Source: Flammeovirgaceae bacterium SG7u.111
GTDB lineage: Bacteria; Bacteroidota; Bacteroidia; Cytophagales; Flammeovirgaceae
NCBI GenBank assembly: GCA_034044135.1
Contig: CP139021.1
Location: 4,045,635-4,109,634 of the forward strand
Direction of reading: 5' to 3'
Length of the DNA: 64,000 nucleotides
In this document: one piece after another, positions 43,823-52,064 of the stretch
How the letters are laid out: the number at the start of each line of letters is the position of its first letter
Numbering within the stretch: the first letter of the stretch is position 1
Position numbers and translations under genes: made by a program
Notes under the pieces: model-generated
Databases searched by the model: none
What the model was told of the DNA's origin: nothing
The model's input: the letters and a program-made list of their open reading frames with translations, nothing else

Positions 43823-46497
43823 AAAAAAACCAACAAAAAAACTCGCCCCAAGCACCTCAGTGGGCAGACCGCTTTGTAAGGTGGTATTGCTCCGAAATGT
43901 ATCAAGATGAAGTGTTGGGAGATTTGCACGAGCTTTTTGAGCGGAAGCTAGAAGCCTCGTCACCAACCAAAGCAAAATGGTGGTATGTATGGAATTCGCT
44001 GCTGTTTATGCGACTGTATAATTTGAAATTCATGCAAAACCGATTCAACTTCTCTAACCCCATAGCTATGTGGAAAAACTATCTTAAAATCAGCTACCGA
44101 CATTCTATCAAAAATGCTCCTTTTATCGCCATAAATGTAGTTGGTTTAGGCCTGGCATTGGCTTGTTGCATTTTTGCTTATGTATTGGTGGAATTCAACT
44201 TGGAGTTTAACCAGTCTTTCCACAACACTGAAAATATCTATCAAGTGTACATGAACGGCACATCAAGCCAGGGGAAAGATGAAGTGATATCTGACAGGTC
44301 ACTGCTCACCATGGGCGAAAAAATGACGAACGAACTCCCCGGAGTCAGCAGCTACACCCGCTTTATTTTCCAAAGTGACAATATAAGCAAAGGAGATGAA
44401 GTATTTGAGGAAACTATTTCTTATGCCGACCCTACGTTTTTTGACTTCTTCGACTTCCCACTCCATTCAGGTAATTATCAAGCGTTCCAAAACAATCCTT
44501 CGGCAATTTACATTAATGGCAACGTAGCAAAAAAATACTTTGGAGAAGAGGATCCTATTGGCAAAATGCTCTACGTGTACTACGAGCATGAAAAAGAAAC
44601 AGTTGAGGAAAATGGAGAAACAGTTAAAGAAAAAGTGACTGAGCCAGTTGGGTTTGAAGTTGCTGGTGTTTTCGGAAAAATCCCTGGCAACATAAGTTTT
44701 CCGACAGAGGTGTTGGTGAACATCGAGAACTTATTCAAGCATAAAAACATTGATAAAAACTCTTCTGACACATGGGCTAAACCTGCTACTTTTGTGAAGC
44801 TGGACCATATGGCAAGTGTCGATCAAACAGCGTCTCAATTGCAATCGTTTGTCACTCATTACAACGAAGAAGTAATCCAAGAGTGGAAAATCAGTCAGTT
44901 TAGCTTGGTTCCATTTATGGAGATCGGTGCTCAAAGAGAATATTTAAACCAACGAGCATTCAATCAATACCACATTGATGCAGAGCCTCTTTATATTTTT
45001 GGAGGAATCGCTATTCTGATCTTGCTGGTAGCTGTTTTAAATTTCACCAACACGGCGATGGCTTTTGCCCAAAAGAGAATAAGGGAAATCGGTATCCGAA
45101 AAGTATTGGGAGGGATCAAAGCCCAAATAATAAGACAGTTCTTATTCGAAAACTTGATTACCTGTGCGCTTGCCTTGCTTCTTTCCTTATTCTTTGCCCG
45201 AGTTTTTATGGATTGGATAGCACGCACCGGACCTCCTTTCGAACTAACCTATCAGAACAACTATAGTATGATCGGTTTCTTGGCGGTGCTTTTAGTGGTA
45301 GTCTCTTTTATTTCAGGAATTTACCCTGCTTTTTACATAGGAAATATGAATCCGAGCCCCATCTTGAAAGGTAATTTCCGCACGAAAGATGCGAACACAT
45401 TTACCAAGACACTTCTTGGCTTACAATTTGGCATTTCCTTCATCGCGGTCTTTAGCGGGATAGCGATGTTCCAAAATGCCGAATATCAAGAAGGGTTAGA
45501 CCTCGGCTACGATAATCAAAACATCCTTTACTTTTCTGTCGATAAAGAAAAAGCAAAACCGTTTTTACACGACATCCAACAAGTAGCCAATGTAGATTCA
45601 GCGCTTATTTCAAAAAACCACATTACTAGGTGGTGGAGAGAAACGACATTTAACCATAATGACCAAGAGCAAAATGTTGACTTCTTAGAAGTAAGCGAAG
45701 GCTACCTAGAGCTTATGGATGTGAAGTTAATAGAGGGGACTTCATTTTTTGCTAGTCAGGAAAAAGGACATATGGAAACAGCCATTATCAATGAAACATT
45801 GGCAAAGCAGTTTAAGGATCAAAATCCAATTGGGCAACTGGTGAAAGTGGATAGTGTGGAGAAATACGTGATAGGCGTAGTGCAGGATATCATATATGAT
45901 GGGTATGACAAAGTACGTGGTTCTAATCCGATGGTGATCATTCCTAGCAAATCAGAAGAAGGTTTCTTAATTATAAAAACACTGCCCAACCAGCTTGATG
46001 CAGCATTGGTAGACATAAAAAGTGTATGGAAAAAACACTTTCCCTACCAGCCTTTTTCGGGAGAAGAACAAGCCCAGTTGATGGAAGACAGCAAGCTAAT
46101 GGGGAATATATTCAAAGAACTGTTCCTTTTTCTATCCCTGCTGTCTACTATGCTCTCCATTTCTGGTCTATTTGCACTTATGTCTTTAACCATCAATAGA
46201 AAGGTGAAAGAAATAGGCATACGTAAAGTTTTGGGAGCGTCCTTCCAACAAATTTTCGTACTGATAAACAAGCCTTATGCCTCCATAGTAGTACTGGCTT
46301 GGCTTGCAGGAGTCTCCTTGGGCTACATGGTTTCGTTCAAGGTCATTCTCTCTCGTTTTAAATATCACATAGACCCAGGGGCAACCCCGTTCATTATATC
46401 CTTAGTTGTCATTCTTTTAGTTACGACAATAACAATGGGCGGAAAAGTATTAGCTGCTGCCAATGCCAATCCATCAGATACCTTACGAACAGAATAA
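43819..46497 (+). CDS. ABC transporter permease with N-terminal prefix domain (FtsX/MacB type)
   Basis: An 892-residue membrane protein. Residues ~1-75 form the permease prefix domain (WADRFVRWYCSEMYQDEVLGDLHELF) that typifies Bacteroidota PadR-linked permeases. One helix at ~96-120 is followed by a MacB-type periplasmic domain, then FtsX helices beginning LYIFGGIAILILLVAVLNFTNTAMAFA with the IREIGIRKVLGG coupling motif. A second half repeats this layout (second IGIRKVLGAS near residue 810). No ATPase gene is adjacent, so it must use one encoded elsewhere. Substrate unknown. Confidence 0.92.
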   Translation: MKKNQQKNSPQAPQWADRFVRWYCSEMYQDEVLGDLHELFERKLEASSPTKAKWWYVWNSLLFMRLYNLKFMQNRFNFSNPIAMWKNYLKISYRHSIKNAPFIAINVVGLGLALACCIFAYVLVEFNLEFNQSFHNTENIYQVYMNGTSSQGKDEVISDRSLLTMGEKMTNELPGVSSYTRFIFQSDNISKGDEVFEETISYADPTFFDFFDFPLHSGNYQAFQNNPSAIYINGNVAKKYFGEEDPIGKMLYVYYEHEKETVEENGETVKEKVTEPVGFEVAGVFGKIPGNISFPTEVLVNIENLFKHKNIDKNSSDTWAKPATFVKLDHMASVDQTASQLQSFVTHYNEEVIQEWKISQFSLVPFMEIGAQREYLNQRAFNQYHIDAEPLYIFGGIAILILLVAVLNFTNTAMAFAQKRIREIGIRKVLGGIKAQIIRQFLFENLITCALALLLSLFFARVFMDWIARTGPPFELTYQNNYSMIGFLAVLLVVVSFISGIYPAFYIGNMNPSPILKGNFRTKDANTFTKTLLGLQFGISFIAVFSGIAMFQNAEYQEGLDLGYDNQNILYFSVDKEKAKPFLHDIQQVANVDSALISKNHITRWWRETTFNHNDQEQNVDFLEVSEGYLELMDVKLIEGTSFFASQEKGHMETAIINETLAKQFKDQNPIGQLVKVDSVEKYVIGVVQDIIYDGYDKVRGSNPMVIIPSKSEEGFLIIKTLPNQLDAALVDIKSVWKKHFPYQPFSGEEQAQLMEDSKLMGNIFKELFLFLSLLSTMLSISGLFALMSLTINRKVKEIGIRKVLGASFQQIFVLINKPYASIVVLAWLAGVSLGYMVSFKVILSRFKYHIDPGATPFIISLVVILLVTTITMGGKVLAAANANPSDTLRTE

Positions 46498-46802
46498 GCA
46501 AAGAATACAGCTCAAGATTATAGGCGATTTGCCCCAGGGAAAGTGATAAGAACAGCATCGCCATACCCCAAGGCAGATCGTTATTTTATTTTTATCATTA
46601 CTTAAAAATTCTTGTTCTAAACTTTTTACTCCTCCAATATTCCCTCACTTCATACCTAAGCTACACAAAATCTTAACATCTGCTAATAACAGACCTCACT
46701 AACAAAATATATTTAACCTTTAGGTATTTTACAAACGTATAGCTAGTTGAGTATTCCTCCAACAGCTATTGCACAAGCAAACTAAACTATAAAACTACTC
46801 AA
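46498..46802. other. Intergenic region without recognisable features
   Basis: About 305 bp, A+T-rich. No gene, clear terminator or promoter match was found. Confidence 0.5.
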
Positions 46803-47474
46803 ATGGACAAACATAAGGAGACGCCCAAAAAAAGACCCGAAGATGATTGGCGTAATGTGTTGATGAAAGAGCGCACACTGTTGAACAATGTACTGAATAA
46901 CGAAGCTGAGCTTTCCAGAGCAACAGAAGCGGGATATTCCCGAATGGAACTTTATAAGGGCTTGGGCATGATAGATGACATACAAATGGCCGATATGACC
47001 TACGAGGAAAAACTATCGAAAAAGGAGAAGCAAAACGCCATTTCGAAGCAATCCATGGCAAATCTTGAAAAAGAATACTTAGCACACCTCAAAACTGCCA
47101 AAAGCCTGTTTTCCAAAGAAGAAAAAAACATCTCCCAAAAGCTAAAGCTGGAAGGCGACATACCTAATACAGCGAGTGGAAAAACTGACAAGATCACCCA
47201 ATTTTATAGCGTAGCATTGCAAGAAAAAAGGGCTACCAGAGTTTTCCAAAAAAACGATATAAGTGTAGAGCTTATGGAACAAATGCAAAACTTGGTTGAC
47301 GAGGTGATGATAAATAACCAACTAGCAGATAAAAAATCAGATACTGCTGCAAAACACTTGAAAGACCTAGAGAAAAAAAGAACGGCATTTGGCGAATGGA
47401 TGGAAGAGTTTAAAGCTACCTATCAGCTAGTTCCGGTGTATGTTCCTCTCAACCCCTCAAAGAAGAAGTTATAG
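46803..47474 (+). CDS. Hypothetical coiled-coil protein
   Basis: A 223-residue, highly charged soluble protein from ATG, rich in Lys, Glu, Gln and Met, with predicted long helices (e.g. KRPEDDWRNVLMKERTLLNNVLNNEAEL, and LEKEYLAHLKTAKSLFSKEEKNISQKLKLEG). No signal, membrane segment or known motif. It is monocistronic with a strong terminator 26 bp after the stop. Family not recognised. Confidence 0.6.
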   Translation: MDKHKETPKKRPEDDWRNVLMKERTLLNNVLNNEAELSRATEAGYSRMELYKGLGMIDDIQMADMTYEEKLSKKEKQNAISKQSMANLEKEYLAHLKTAKSLFSKEEKNISQKLKLEGDIPNTASGKTDKITQFYSVALQEKRATRVFQKNDISVELMEQMQNLVDEVMINNQLADKKSDTAAKHLKDLEKKRTAFGEWMEEFKATYQLVPVYVPLNPSKKKL

Positions 47475-47500
47475 TATAGCTAATAATTGACCAATGTTTC

Positions 47501-47526
47501 AAGCCCGAGTTTTTCGGGCTTTTTTT
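47501..47526 (+). terminator. Rho-independent terminator
   Basis: AAGCCCGAGTTTTTCGGGCTT stem-loop followed by T-run, 26 bp after the coiled-coil gene. Confidence 0.9.
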
Positions 47527-47558
47527 GCGCTTAACTTTTGGGCTAGAACGTCGCTCAA

Positions 47559-47588
47559 AGTTCAGCCAAGGCATGCCTTGGCTGAACT
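47559..47588. repeat. Perfect 30-bp palindrome
   Basis: AGTTCAGCCAAGGCA / TGCCTTGGCTGAACT, 15-bp arms with no loop. It is similar in type to the hairpin at 52245-52272 (both contain CAAG..CTTGGCT). It could be an extragenic palindrome or a dyad operator for the Lgt-like gene downstream. Confidence 0.7.
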
Positions 47589-47625
47589 AGTAATCCCCCT
47601 TTTTTTCCCTCCAACAAATTCCTTT

Positions 47626-47655
47626 TTGCTTTCCAAGCCTAAGATTTTACCTTTA
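47626..47655 (+). promoter_or_regulatory. Bacteroidota-type promoter of the Lgt-like gene
   Basis: TTG (47626-47628), 19-bp spacer, TACCTTTA (47648-47655), one mismatch from TAnnTTTG, 28 bp upstream of the ATG at 47684. Confidence 0.5.
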
Positions 47656-47683
47656 GCTCCATTAGCAATCATTTTCCTTACAA

Positions 47684-48448
47684 ATGGACTTCCCCTTAGA
47701 AATTGGCTACGGAAATTTCAAACTTAGCGCCCACTTGCTGTCCGAAACACTGGCTTTTGTAGTTGGCTACCGCTACTACCTTTTTCTCAGAAAAGATACA
47801 CAAGATGCTATTTCCGAATCGAACCGGTTGTGGATCATCATTGGTGCAGCCTTTGGCGCATTCTTTTTTTCTCGGCTGGTTGGCTCTTTTGAAGTGCCCT
47901 CGGGCTGGGCTAAGGCAAGCAGTTACCTACTCTATTTTTTCCAAAACAAAACCATCGTCGGCGGGCTTTTGGGAGGTTTGTTGGGCGTAGAATTTGCCAA
48001 AAAGTTGATTCACGAAAAGCATTCTTCGGGGGATTTGTTCACCTTCCCCATCATCCTCGCCATAATCATTGGCAGGGTCGGCTGCTTCAGCAGCGGAGTT
48101 CACGAGCCCACCTTTGGTATTGAAACCACCTTGCCTTGGGGCTTAGACCTTGGAGATGGGCTCAAAAGGCATCCTGTAGCCCTATATGAAATCCTATTTT
48201 TGCTTATCTTGTGGTTGGGTTTATGGATGCTACAAAAGAAAATCTCCTTCAAAAGCGGATACATTTTCCAATTTTTCATGATCAACTATTACATTTTCCG
48301 CTTCTTTTTGGAATACATCAAGCCCGTGGCTTTCTACCAAATAGGATTGACAGGAATCCAAATGGCTTGCCTTTTTGTGCTTGGCTATTATTCCCGAACA
48401 CTCTTGTTTTTATTCTTTAAGCCAAAGAAATTAGTTGCAGGTTTCTAG
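47684..48448 (+). CDS. Lgt-like (prolipoprotein diacylglyceryl transferase family) membrane enzyme
   Basis: A 254-residue protein with about seven membrane segments and the Lgt layout. Recognisable blocks: TIVGGLLGGLLGVEFAKKL (residues ~90-108), IIIGRVGCFSSGVHEPTFG (~128-145), RHPVALYE (162-169) and YYIFRFFLEYIKP (~202-214). In canonical Lgt the signature reads GRxGNFxNxE; here the first Asn is Cys133 and the second is Ser, although Arg131 and the RHPxxLYE and FRF arginines remain. So it is a diverged paralogue that may use the phosphatidylglycerol-type lipid site for another reaction. The radical SAM gene lies 1.4 kb downstream, the gap filled by an IS200 element and a MITE. Confidence 0.8.
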   Translation: MDFPLEIGYGNFKLSAHLLSETLAFVVGYRYYLFLRKDTQDAISESNRLWIIIGAAFGAFFFSRLVGSFEVPSGWAKASSYLLYFFQNKTIVGGLLGGLLGVEFAKKLIHEKHSSGDLFTFPIILAIIIGRVGCFSSGVHEPTFGIETTLPWGLDLGDGLKRHPVALYEILFLLILWLGLWMLQKKISFKSGYIFQFFMINYYIFRFFLEYIKPVAFYQIGLTGIQMACLFVLGYYSRTLLFLFFKPKKLVAGF

Positions 48449-48602
48449 TTACTGGTTACTAGTTGAACGTGAAGTGATTTACGAAAATCTTGATTATTAA
48501 CAGGTAACAAACTGGTATTCAATTTATTGATTAGCATTTCCCTTAGTTCAACCACTACTGGTTTTTACCATAAACTAAGCACTGAGTTTTCTGTGATGCG
48601 TT

Positions 48603-48737
48603 TAGTTTTAGGCTAAAGCCGAATAGGAAGGGTGCTGCCCAACGGGCTAAAGCCCATTGCTAGTGATAAAAGAATCAATAGGCGGGGCTTTTAAGCCCCG
48701 CTCAGAAGTAAAAACGAACTGGCTTTAGCCTAAACTA
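48603..48737. repeat. REP-like element pair (inverted relative to 9568-9630)
   Basis: 48675-48737 is the reverse complement of the 63-bp element at 9568-9630, including the GGGGCTTTTAAGCCCC hairpin and GGCTTTAGCC end. 48603-48660 carries two further GGCTAAAGCC motifs (…TTTAGGCTAAAGCCGAATAGG… and GGGCTAAAGCCC), so two half-elements face each other as in a BIME. Confidence 0.7.
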
Positions 48738-48794
48738 CTATCTTTAAAAATTAGGTAATCAATATGTTACAACTATAATCCGTGAAAAAGATTA

Positions 48795-49450
48795 AAAGAT
48801 CCCCACCCAAAGGGCGGGGAATTGTGATAACCCCTGTAAGGGGGTAAACTGCCCTTGCCCCCAAAGGAGGCAAAGGAATTCATTGTCCCCGGTTATAAAT
48901 CTATTTTATTACTTTGTTATTCTTAGCTCTCGTTCTTTTTTTCCTGTTCTTCTTGATACTCCACGTAAAGCCTTATCTTTTCTGGGTCAAGCCCTACCGT
49001 ATCAACACAATAGCCTGTTGCCCAAAAACGGTTGCCCCAATAGGGGCGTTGCTTCAGCTTCTTGAACTTTGAAAACAACCGTATGGCTGTCCGGCCCTTC
49101 AAGATCCCCACCACATCGGAAACCGAATATTTGGGAGGGATATCGATAATCAAGTGAACATGGCCCTTTTGGACGTTCAGCGTATCGATAATATATTTCT
49201 TTTGGGCGGCGTACTGCATTATATGCTCTATTGCTGCCCTTTTTATTGCTCCTTCGAGGATTCTATACCTATATTTAGGTGTCCAAACTATATGGTACTT
49301 GCAATACCAGATCGAATGTGACAATTTGTGAAAACGGCTCATAATATATTCTTCGGTTGTGGCGACAACTCTTGAATATAATCATTGGGTCGTTTTCTGG
49401 CTTAGCCACGCAGAGCGGTTATTAACCACGCTCATAGAGCGTGGATTTCT
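48795..49450 (-). mobile_element. IS200/IS605-family element (tnpA only)
   Basis: A single HUH transposase gene with subterminal hairpins on each side: CCCCACCC/GGGCGGGG (48801-48819) beyond the 3' end of the gene and CCACGCTC-ata-GAGCGTGG (49426-49444) before its start. Such hairpins are the recognition sites of IS200 TnpA. There are no inverted repeats, as expected. Ends are approximate. No tnpB is present. Confidence 0.75.
48923..49342 (-). CDS. tnpA: IS200-type transposase TnpA (HUH/Y1)
   Basis: A 139-residue single-strand transposase. SIWYCKYHIVWTPKYRYRIL is the family's N-terminal strand pair; GHVHLIIDIPP contains the HUH metal motif (His-Val-His); FWATGYCVDTVGLDPEKIRLYVEYQEEQ carries the catalytic tyrosine helix, where Tyr is in GYCV (usually GYFV). 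Length is normal for IS200. It lies inside an element inserted between the Lgt-like gene and the radical SAM gene. Confidence 0.93.
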   Translation of the reverse strand: MSRFHKLSHSIWYCKYHIVWTPKYRYRILEGAIKRAAIEHIMQYAAQKKYIIDTLNVQKGHVHLIIDIPPKYSVSDVVGILKGRTAIRLFSKFKKLKQRPYWGNRFWATGYCVDTVGLDPEKIRLYVEYQEEQEKKNES

Positions 49451-49500
49451 AAGTTGATATTAAATAACTCCTGATTTCTTAGGAAATAGTTAAAGACTTA

Positions 49501-49707
49501 GAGCATGTTTAAATTTTATCTATTTCGCTACAAACGCTCATTTATGGAACCTCACAGAAGCGTCTACCCGGTTCAAAATAAAATTTTCACTGGGCCGACA
49601 CTCGGTAGCGCTGCTATTCAAAAATTTTCTTCTTTCGTGAGAACCCAAAAGCGGTCCGCCGCCGCGGTGAACGTTTTCGCTTGAAAACATAAATTTTAAA
49701 CATGCTC
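49501..49707. mobile_element. 207-bp MITE related to the IS5-family element at 55346
   Basis: Terminal inverted repeats GAGCATGTTTAAATTTT (49501-49517) and AAATTTTAAACATGCTC (49691-49707). The left one is identical over 17 bp to the left end of the IS at 55346-56212. The interior has no coding capacity. Flanking triplets are TTA and GTA, close to the TNA duplication expected. It would be mobilised in trans by the IS transposase. Confidence 0.8.
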
Positions 49708-49815
49708 GTATTTTCATTTAAAAAACCAGCAACTAGTGACAAGCAACCAGTAACTGGCTATTCGAATGAAACTGAGGACACAAAACAATAGAAGCATTTT
49801 TATATTGACCAACAT

Positions 49816-51216
49816 ATGACCAACACTAGAAACTATATCTATTACGACCATACCACCAGCCTTTGCAACGAATGCCACAAGCCAATTGGGGCAAAAATCA
49901 TTTTTGAAAACACCAACGTGTATTTGGCAAAAACCTGCAAGGAACACGGCTTCCAAAAAGTGCTGATTGCAGACGACATTGACTATTACAAACAAATCCG
50001 CAACTACAACAAAGCCTCCGAATATCCCCTGCAGCCTCACACGGAAACCCACTTTGGCTGCCCTTACGATTGCGGCATTTGCCCCGACCATGAGCAGCAC
50101 TCTTGCCTTACCCTCATAGAAGTAACCGACCGCTGCAACCTCACTTGCCCCACCTGCTATGCAAGTTCCTCGCCCACCCATGGAAGGCACCGCAGCCTAG
50201 CCGAAATTGAAAAAATGCTGGATGTAATAGTGGAAAGCGAAGGCGAGCCCGATGTAGTCCAACTAAGTGGCGGCGAGCCGACCATCCACCCCGACTTTTT
50301 TGAGATATTGGATATTGCCAAAGCTAAGCCGATAAAGCACTTGATGGTGAACACCAACGGGATCAAGATTGCCAAGGATTTTGAGTTTACCAAAAAGCTG
50401 GCTTCGTACATGCCCGACTTCGAAATTTATCTCCAGTTCGATTCTTTTAGAGAAGAAGTGCTGGAACAAATGCGAGGGGCAAGCCTGAAAGAAATCAGGA
50501 TGCAGGCGCTGGAAAACCTGAATAAGCTCAATCTTTCTACCACACTCGTAGTCACGCTCCAAAAAGGACTCAACGACGATGAAATTGGGGAGATCATCGA
50601 CTTTGCCCTAAAGCAAAAATGCGTGCGTGGGGTCACCTTTCAGCCCACTTCGGTTAGTGGCAGATTGGAAAACTTTGACCCAGCAAAAGATCGGCTAACG
50701 CTTACGGAAGTGAGGAGGAAAATAGTGGAGCAAAGCCCTGTTTTCAACGCAAACGACATCGTACCCGTTCCTTGCAACCCCGATGCCCTTGCCATGGGCT
50801 ACGCCCTAAAGTATGGAAAAAAAACGCAGCCCCTCACCCACCTCATCGACCCGGAAGTCTTGCTGAACAGCTCCAAAAATACGATTGTGTATGAGCAAGA
50901 CGAAGCCTTGCACAAGCATGTGCTCGAAGTATTTAGTACGGGAAATTCGGTGGACAAAATCGCAAAAACCTTCAACCAATTGTTGTGCTGCCTGCCTGGG
51001 GTTTCTGCACCCGGCCTGCAATACGACAACCTCTTTCGCATCATCATCATGAACTTTATGGACGCCTATGATTTTGATGTGAGGGCCATCAAAAAGTCAT
51101 GCGTCCATATCGTCTCCGACGAGGGAAAAGTCATCCCTTTCGAAACCATGAACCTCTTTTACAGGAAAGAATTTGAGGATAAATTACGTAGCATCAGAAA
51201 AGAACTTGCCTTATGA
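49816..51216 (+). CDS. Radical SAM protein resembling tetraether-synthase (Tes) group
   Basis: A 466-residue radical SAM enzyme with extra Cys clusters. Residues 17-44 hold a rubredoxin/zinc-ribbon-like CNEC plus CKEHG; 82-97 hold GCPYDCGICPDHEQHSC; the AdoMet [4Fe-4S] motif CNLTCPTC is at 107-114, followed by SGGEPTIHPD (151). More cysteines occur near the C-terminus (VPVPCN, LLCCLPG, KKSCVH). This order, a Cys-rich N-terminal ribbon, CPYDCGxC, then LIEVTDRCNLxCPxC, is what I know from archaeal tetraether synthase (Tes) and its bacterial relatives, which act on lipid tails. Its stop overlaps the start of a small membrane protein gene (ATGA at 51213-51216). Substrate is unproven. Confidence 0.85.
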   Translation: MTNTRNYIYYDHTTSLCNECHKPIGAKIIFENTNVYLAKTCKEHGFQKVLIADDIDYYKQIRNYNKASEYPLQPHTETHFGCPYDCGICPDHEQHSCLTLIEVTDRCNLTCPTCYASSSPTHGRHRSLAEIEKMLDVIVESEGEPDVVQLSGGEPTIHPDFFEILDIAKAKPIKHLMVNTNGIKIAKDFEFTKKLASYMPDFEIYLQFDSFREEVLEQMRGASLKEIRMQALENLNKLNLSTTLVVTLQKGLNDDEIGEIIDFALKQKCVRGVTFQPTSVSGRLENFDPAKDRLTLTEVRRKIVEQSPVFNANDIVPVPCNPDALAMGYALKYGKKTQPLTHLIDPEVLLNSSKNTIVYEQDEALHKHVLEVFSTGNSVDKIAKTFNQLLCCLPGVSAPGLQYDNLFRIIIMNFMDAYDFDVRAIKKSCVHIVSDEGKVIPFETMNLFYRKEFEDKLRSIRKELAL

Positions 51217-51488
51217 AAAAAATAAAAGAAATTGTAGGAATCAACTTATTGATTTTGCTCATTTACACCCTGCTTACCAACTTCCTGACACCCTCTCAGC
51301 AATATAGAGAGCTGGGAATTATGTTTACACTGATGGTCGCAATTGCGGCCCAAGTCATTATTAACCTAATCGTATCTGGGGCAATGTTTTACAATAAGGA
51401 CAAGCCTTTGGGGAAGACCTTTTTGCTTGGCGCAGGCGTGGTGCTTTTGGTGGGATTTTCTGCCTGTATAGGAACTGGTAGTCTTTAA
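51213..51488 (+). CDS. Small three-helix membrane protein, paralogue 1 of 3
   Basis: A 91-residue hydrophobic protein with helices at ~8-25, ~35-58 and ~70-88. It begins MKKIKEIVGINLLILLIYTL and ends LLVGFSACIGTGSL. The ATG overlaps the radical SAM stop codon, so the two are translationally coupled. Paralogues 2 and 3 follow directly and share the N-terminal (V/S)IN(L/I)(L/V)ILL and the C-terminal LGFSxCLG motif. No family is known to me. A role as membrane subunit or substrate-presenting partner of the radical SAM enzyme is inferred. Confidence 0.75.
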   Translation: MKKIKEIVGINLLILLIYTLLTNFLTPSQQYRELGIMFTLMVAIAAQVIINLIVSGAMFYNKDKPLGKTFLLGAGVVLLVGFSACIGTGSL

Positions 51489-51499
51489 ATGTTGATGAG

Positions 51500-51769
51500 A
51501 TGAAAATAGTTGGGATAAACTTATTGATATTGATTGGATATTCAGCCATTCTCCGACCGGCTGAAAACTTTTATGTTAACCTTCTTCCATTAGGAGCTGC
51601 TATTTGCATTCACTCCTTAGCTAATTTGATTGGCGGAATACAATCTGATAATGGTGGCACCGAAACAGAGTTGGTTGAAAATAAAAAAAGAAGACAAGCA
51701 TTCTTCCTTAGCACAGCCTTAGTTTTACTCATCGGCTTTTCTACTTGCCTTAGCGTAGGGTACCTTTAA
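51500..51769 (+). CDS. Small three-helix membrane protein, paralogue 2 of 3
   Basis: An 89-residue protein starting MKIVGINLLILIGYSAI, 11 bp after paralogue 1. The loop between helices 2 and 3 is longer and more charged (NGGTETELVENKKRRQ). The C-terminus is LLIGFSTCLSVGYL, keeping the Gly-Phe-Ser-x-Cys motif with the Cys eight residues from the end of the chain. Function unknown. Confidence 0.72.
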   Translation: MKIVGINLLILIGYSAILRPAENFYVNLLPLGAAICIHSLANLIGGIQSDNGGTETELVENKKRRQAFFLSTALVLLIGFSTCLSVGYL

Positions 51770-51785
51770 ACAAACTTATTATTTT

Positions 51786-52055
51786 ATGAAAAAAGTAAGT
51801 ATCAATATAGTAATCCTATTAGCCTACACAGTTTTTCTTCATTACTTTCTTTTAGAAGAAAGCCCACATGATAAGGGCATCATCAACATGATTTACTCTT
51901 CAATTCTTATATTTATTCAAGTCTCCGTTAATCTAAAAATGGCTCTTTCCTTTGTATTTAGAGATGACAATGTAAAGGCTAAACCTTATCTGCTCAGCGC
52001 AGCAACAGTCTTATTACTTGGATTTTCAGCATGCTTGGGCAGTGCTCAACTTTAA
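51786..52055 (+). CDS. Small three-helix membrane protein, paralogue 3 of 3
   Basis: An 89-residue protein, 16 bp after paralogue 2, starting MKKVSINIVILLAYTVFLHY and ending LLLGFSACLGSAQL. Same three-helix layout with the conserved C-terminal Gly-Phe-Ser-x-Cys motif. It is the last intact gene of the radical SAM run; a truncated fourth start follows. Confidence 0.72.
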   Translation: MKKVSINIVILLAYTVFLHYFLLEESPHDKGIINMIYSSILIFIQVSVNLKMALSFVFRDDNVKAKPYLLSAATVLLLGFSACLGSAQL

Positions 52056-52064
52056 AAAAATTAA

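Noticed and set aside
48923-49342. RAYT (REP-associated transposase) acting on the neighbouring REP-like element
   Set aside because: Sequence fits ordinary IS200 TnpA, and the element has its own subterminal hairpins; a link to the REP-like copies is not shown.
51213-52055. RiPP precursor peptides for the radical SAM enzyme
   Set aside because: The proteins are ~90 residues with three membrane helices and no leader/core split, so a classical RiPP precursor is not supported; a partner or substrate role is kept only as a hypothesis.
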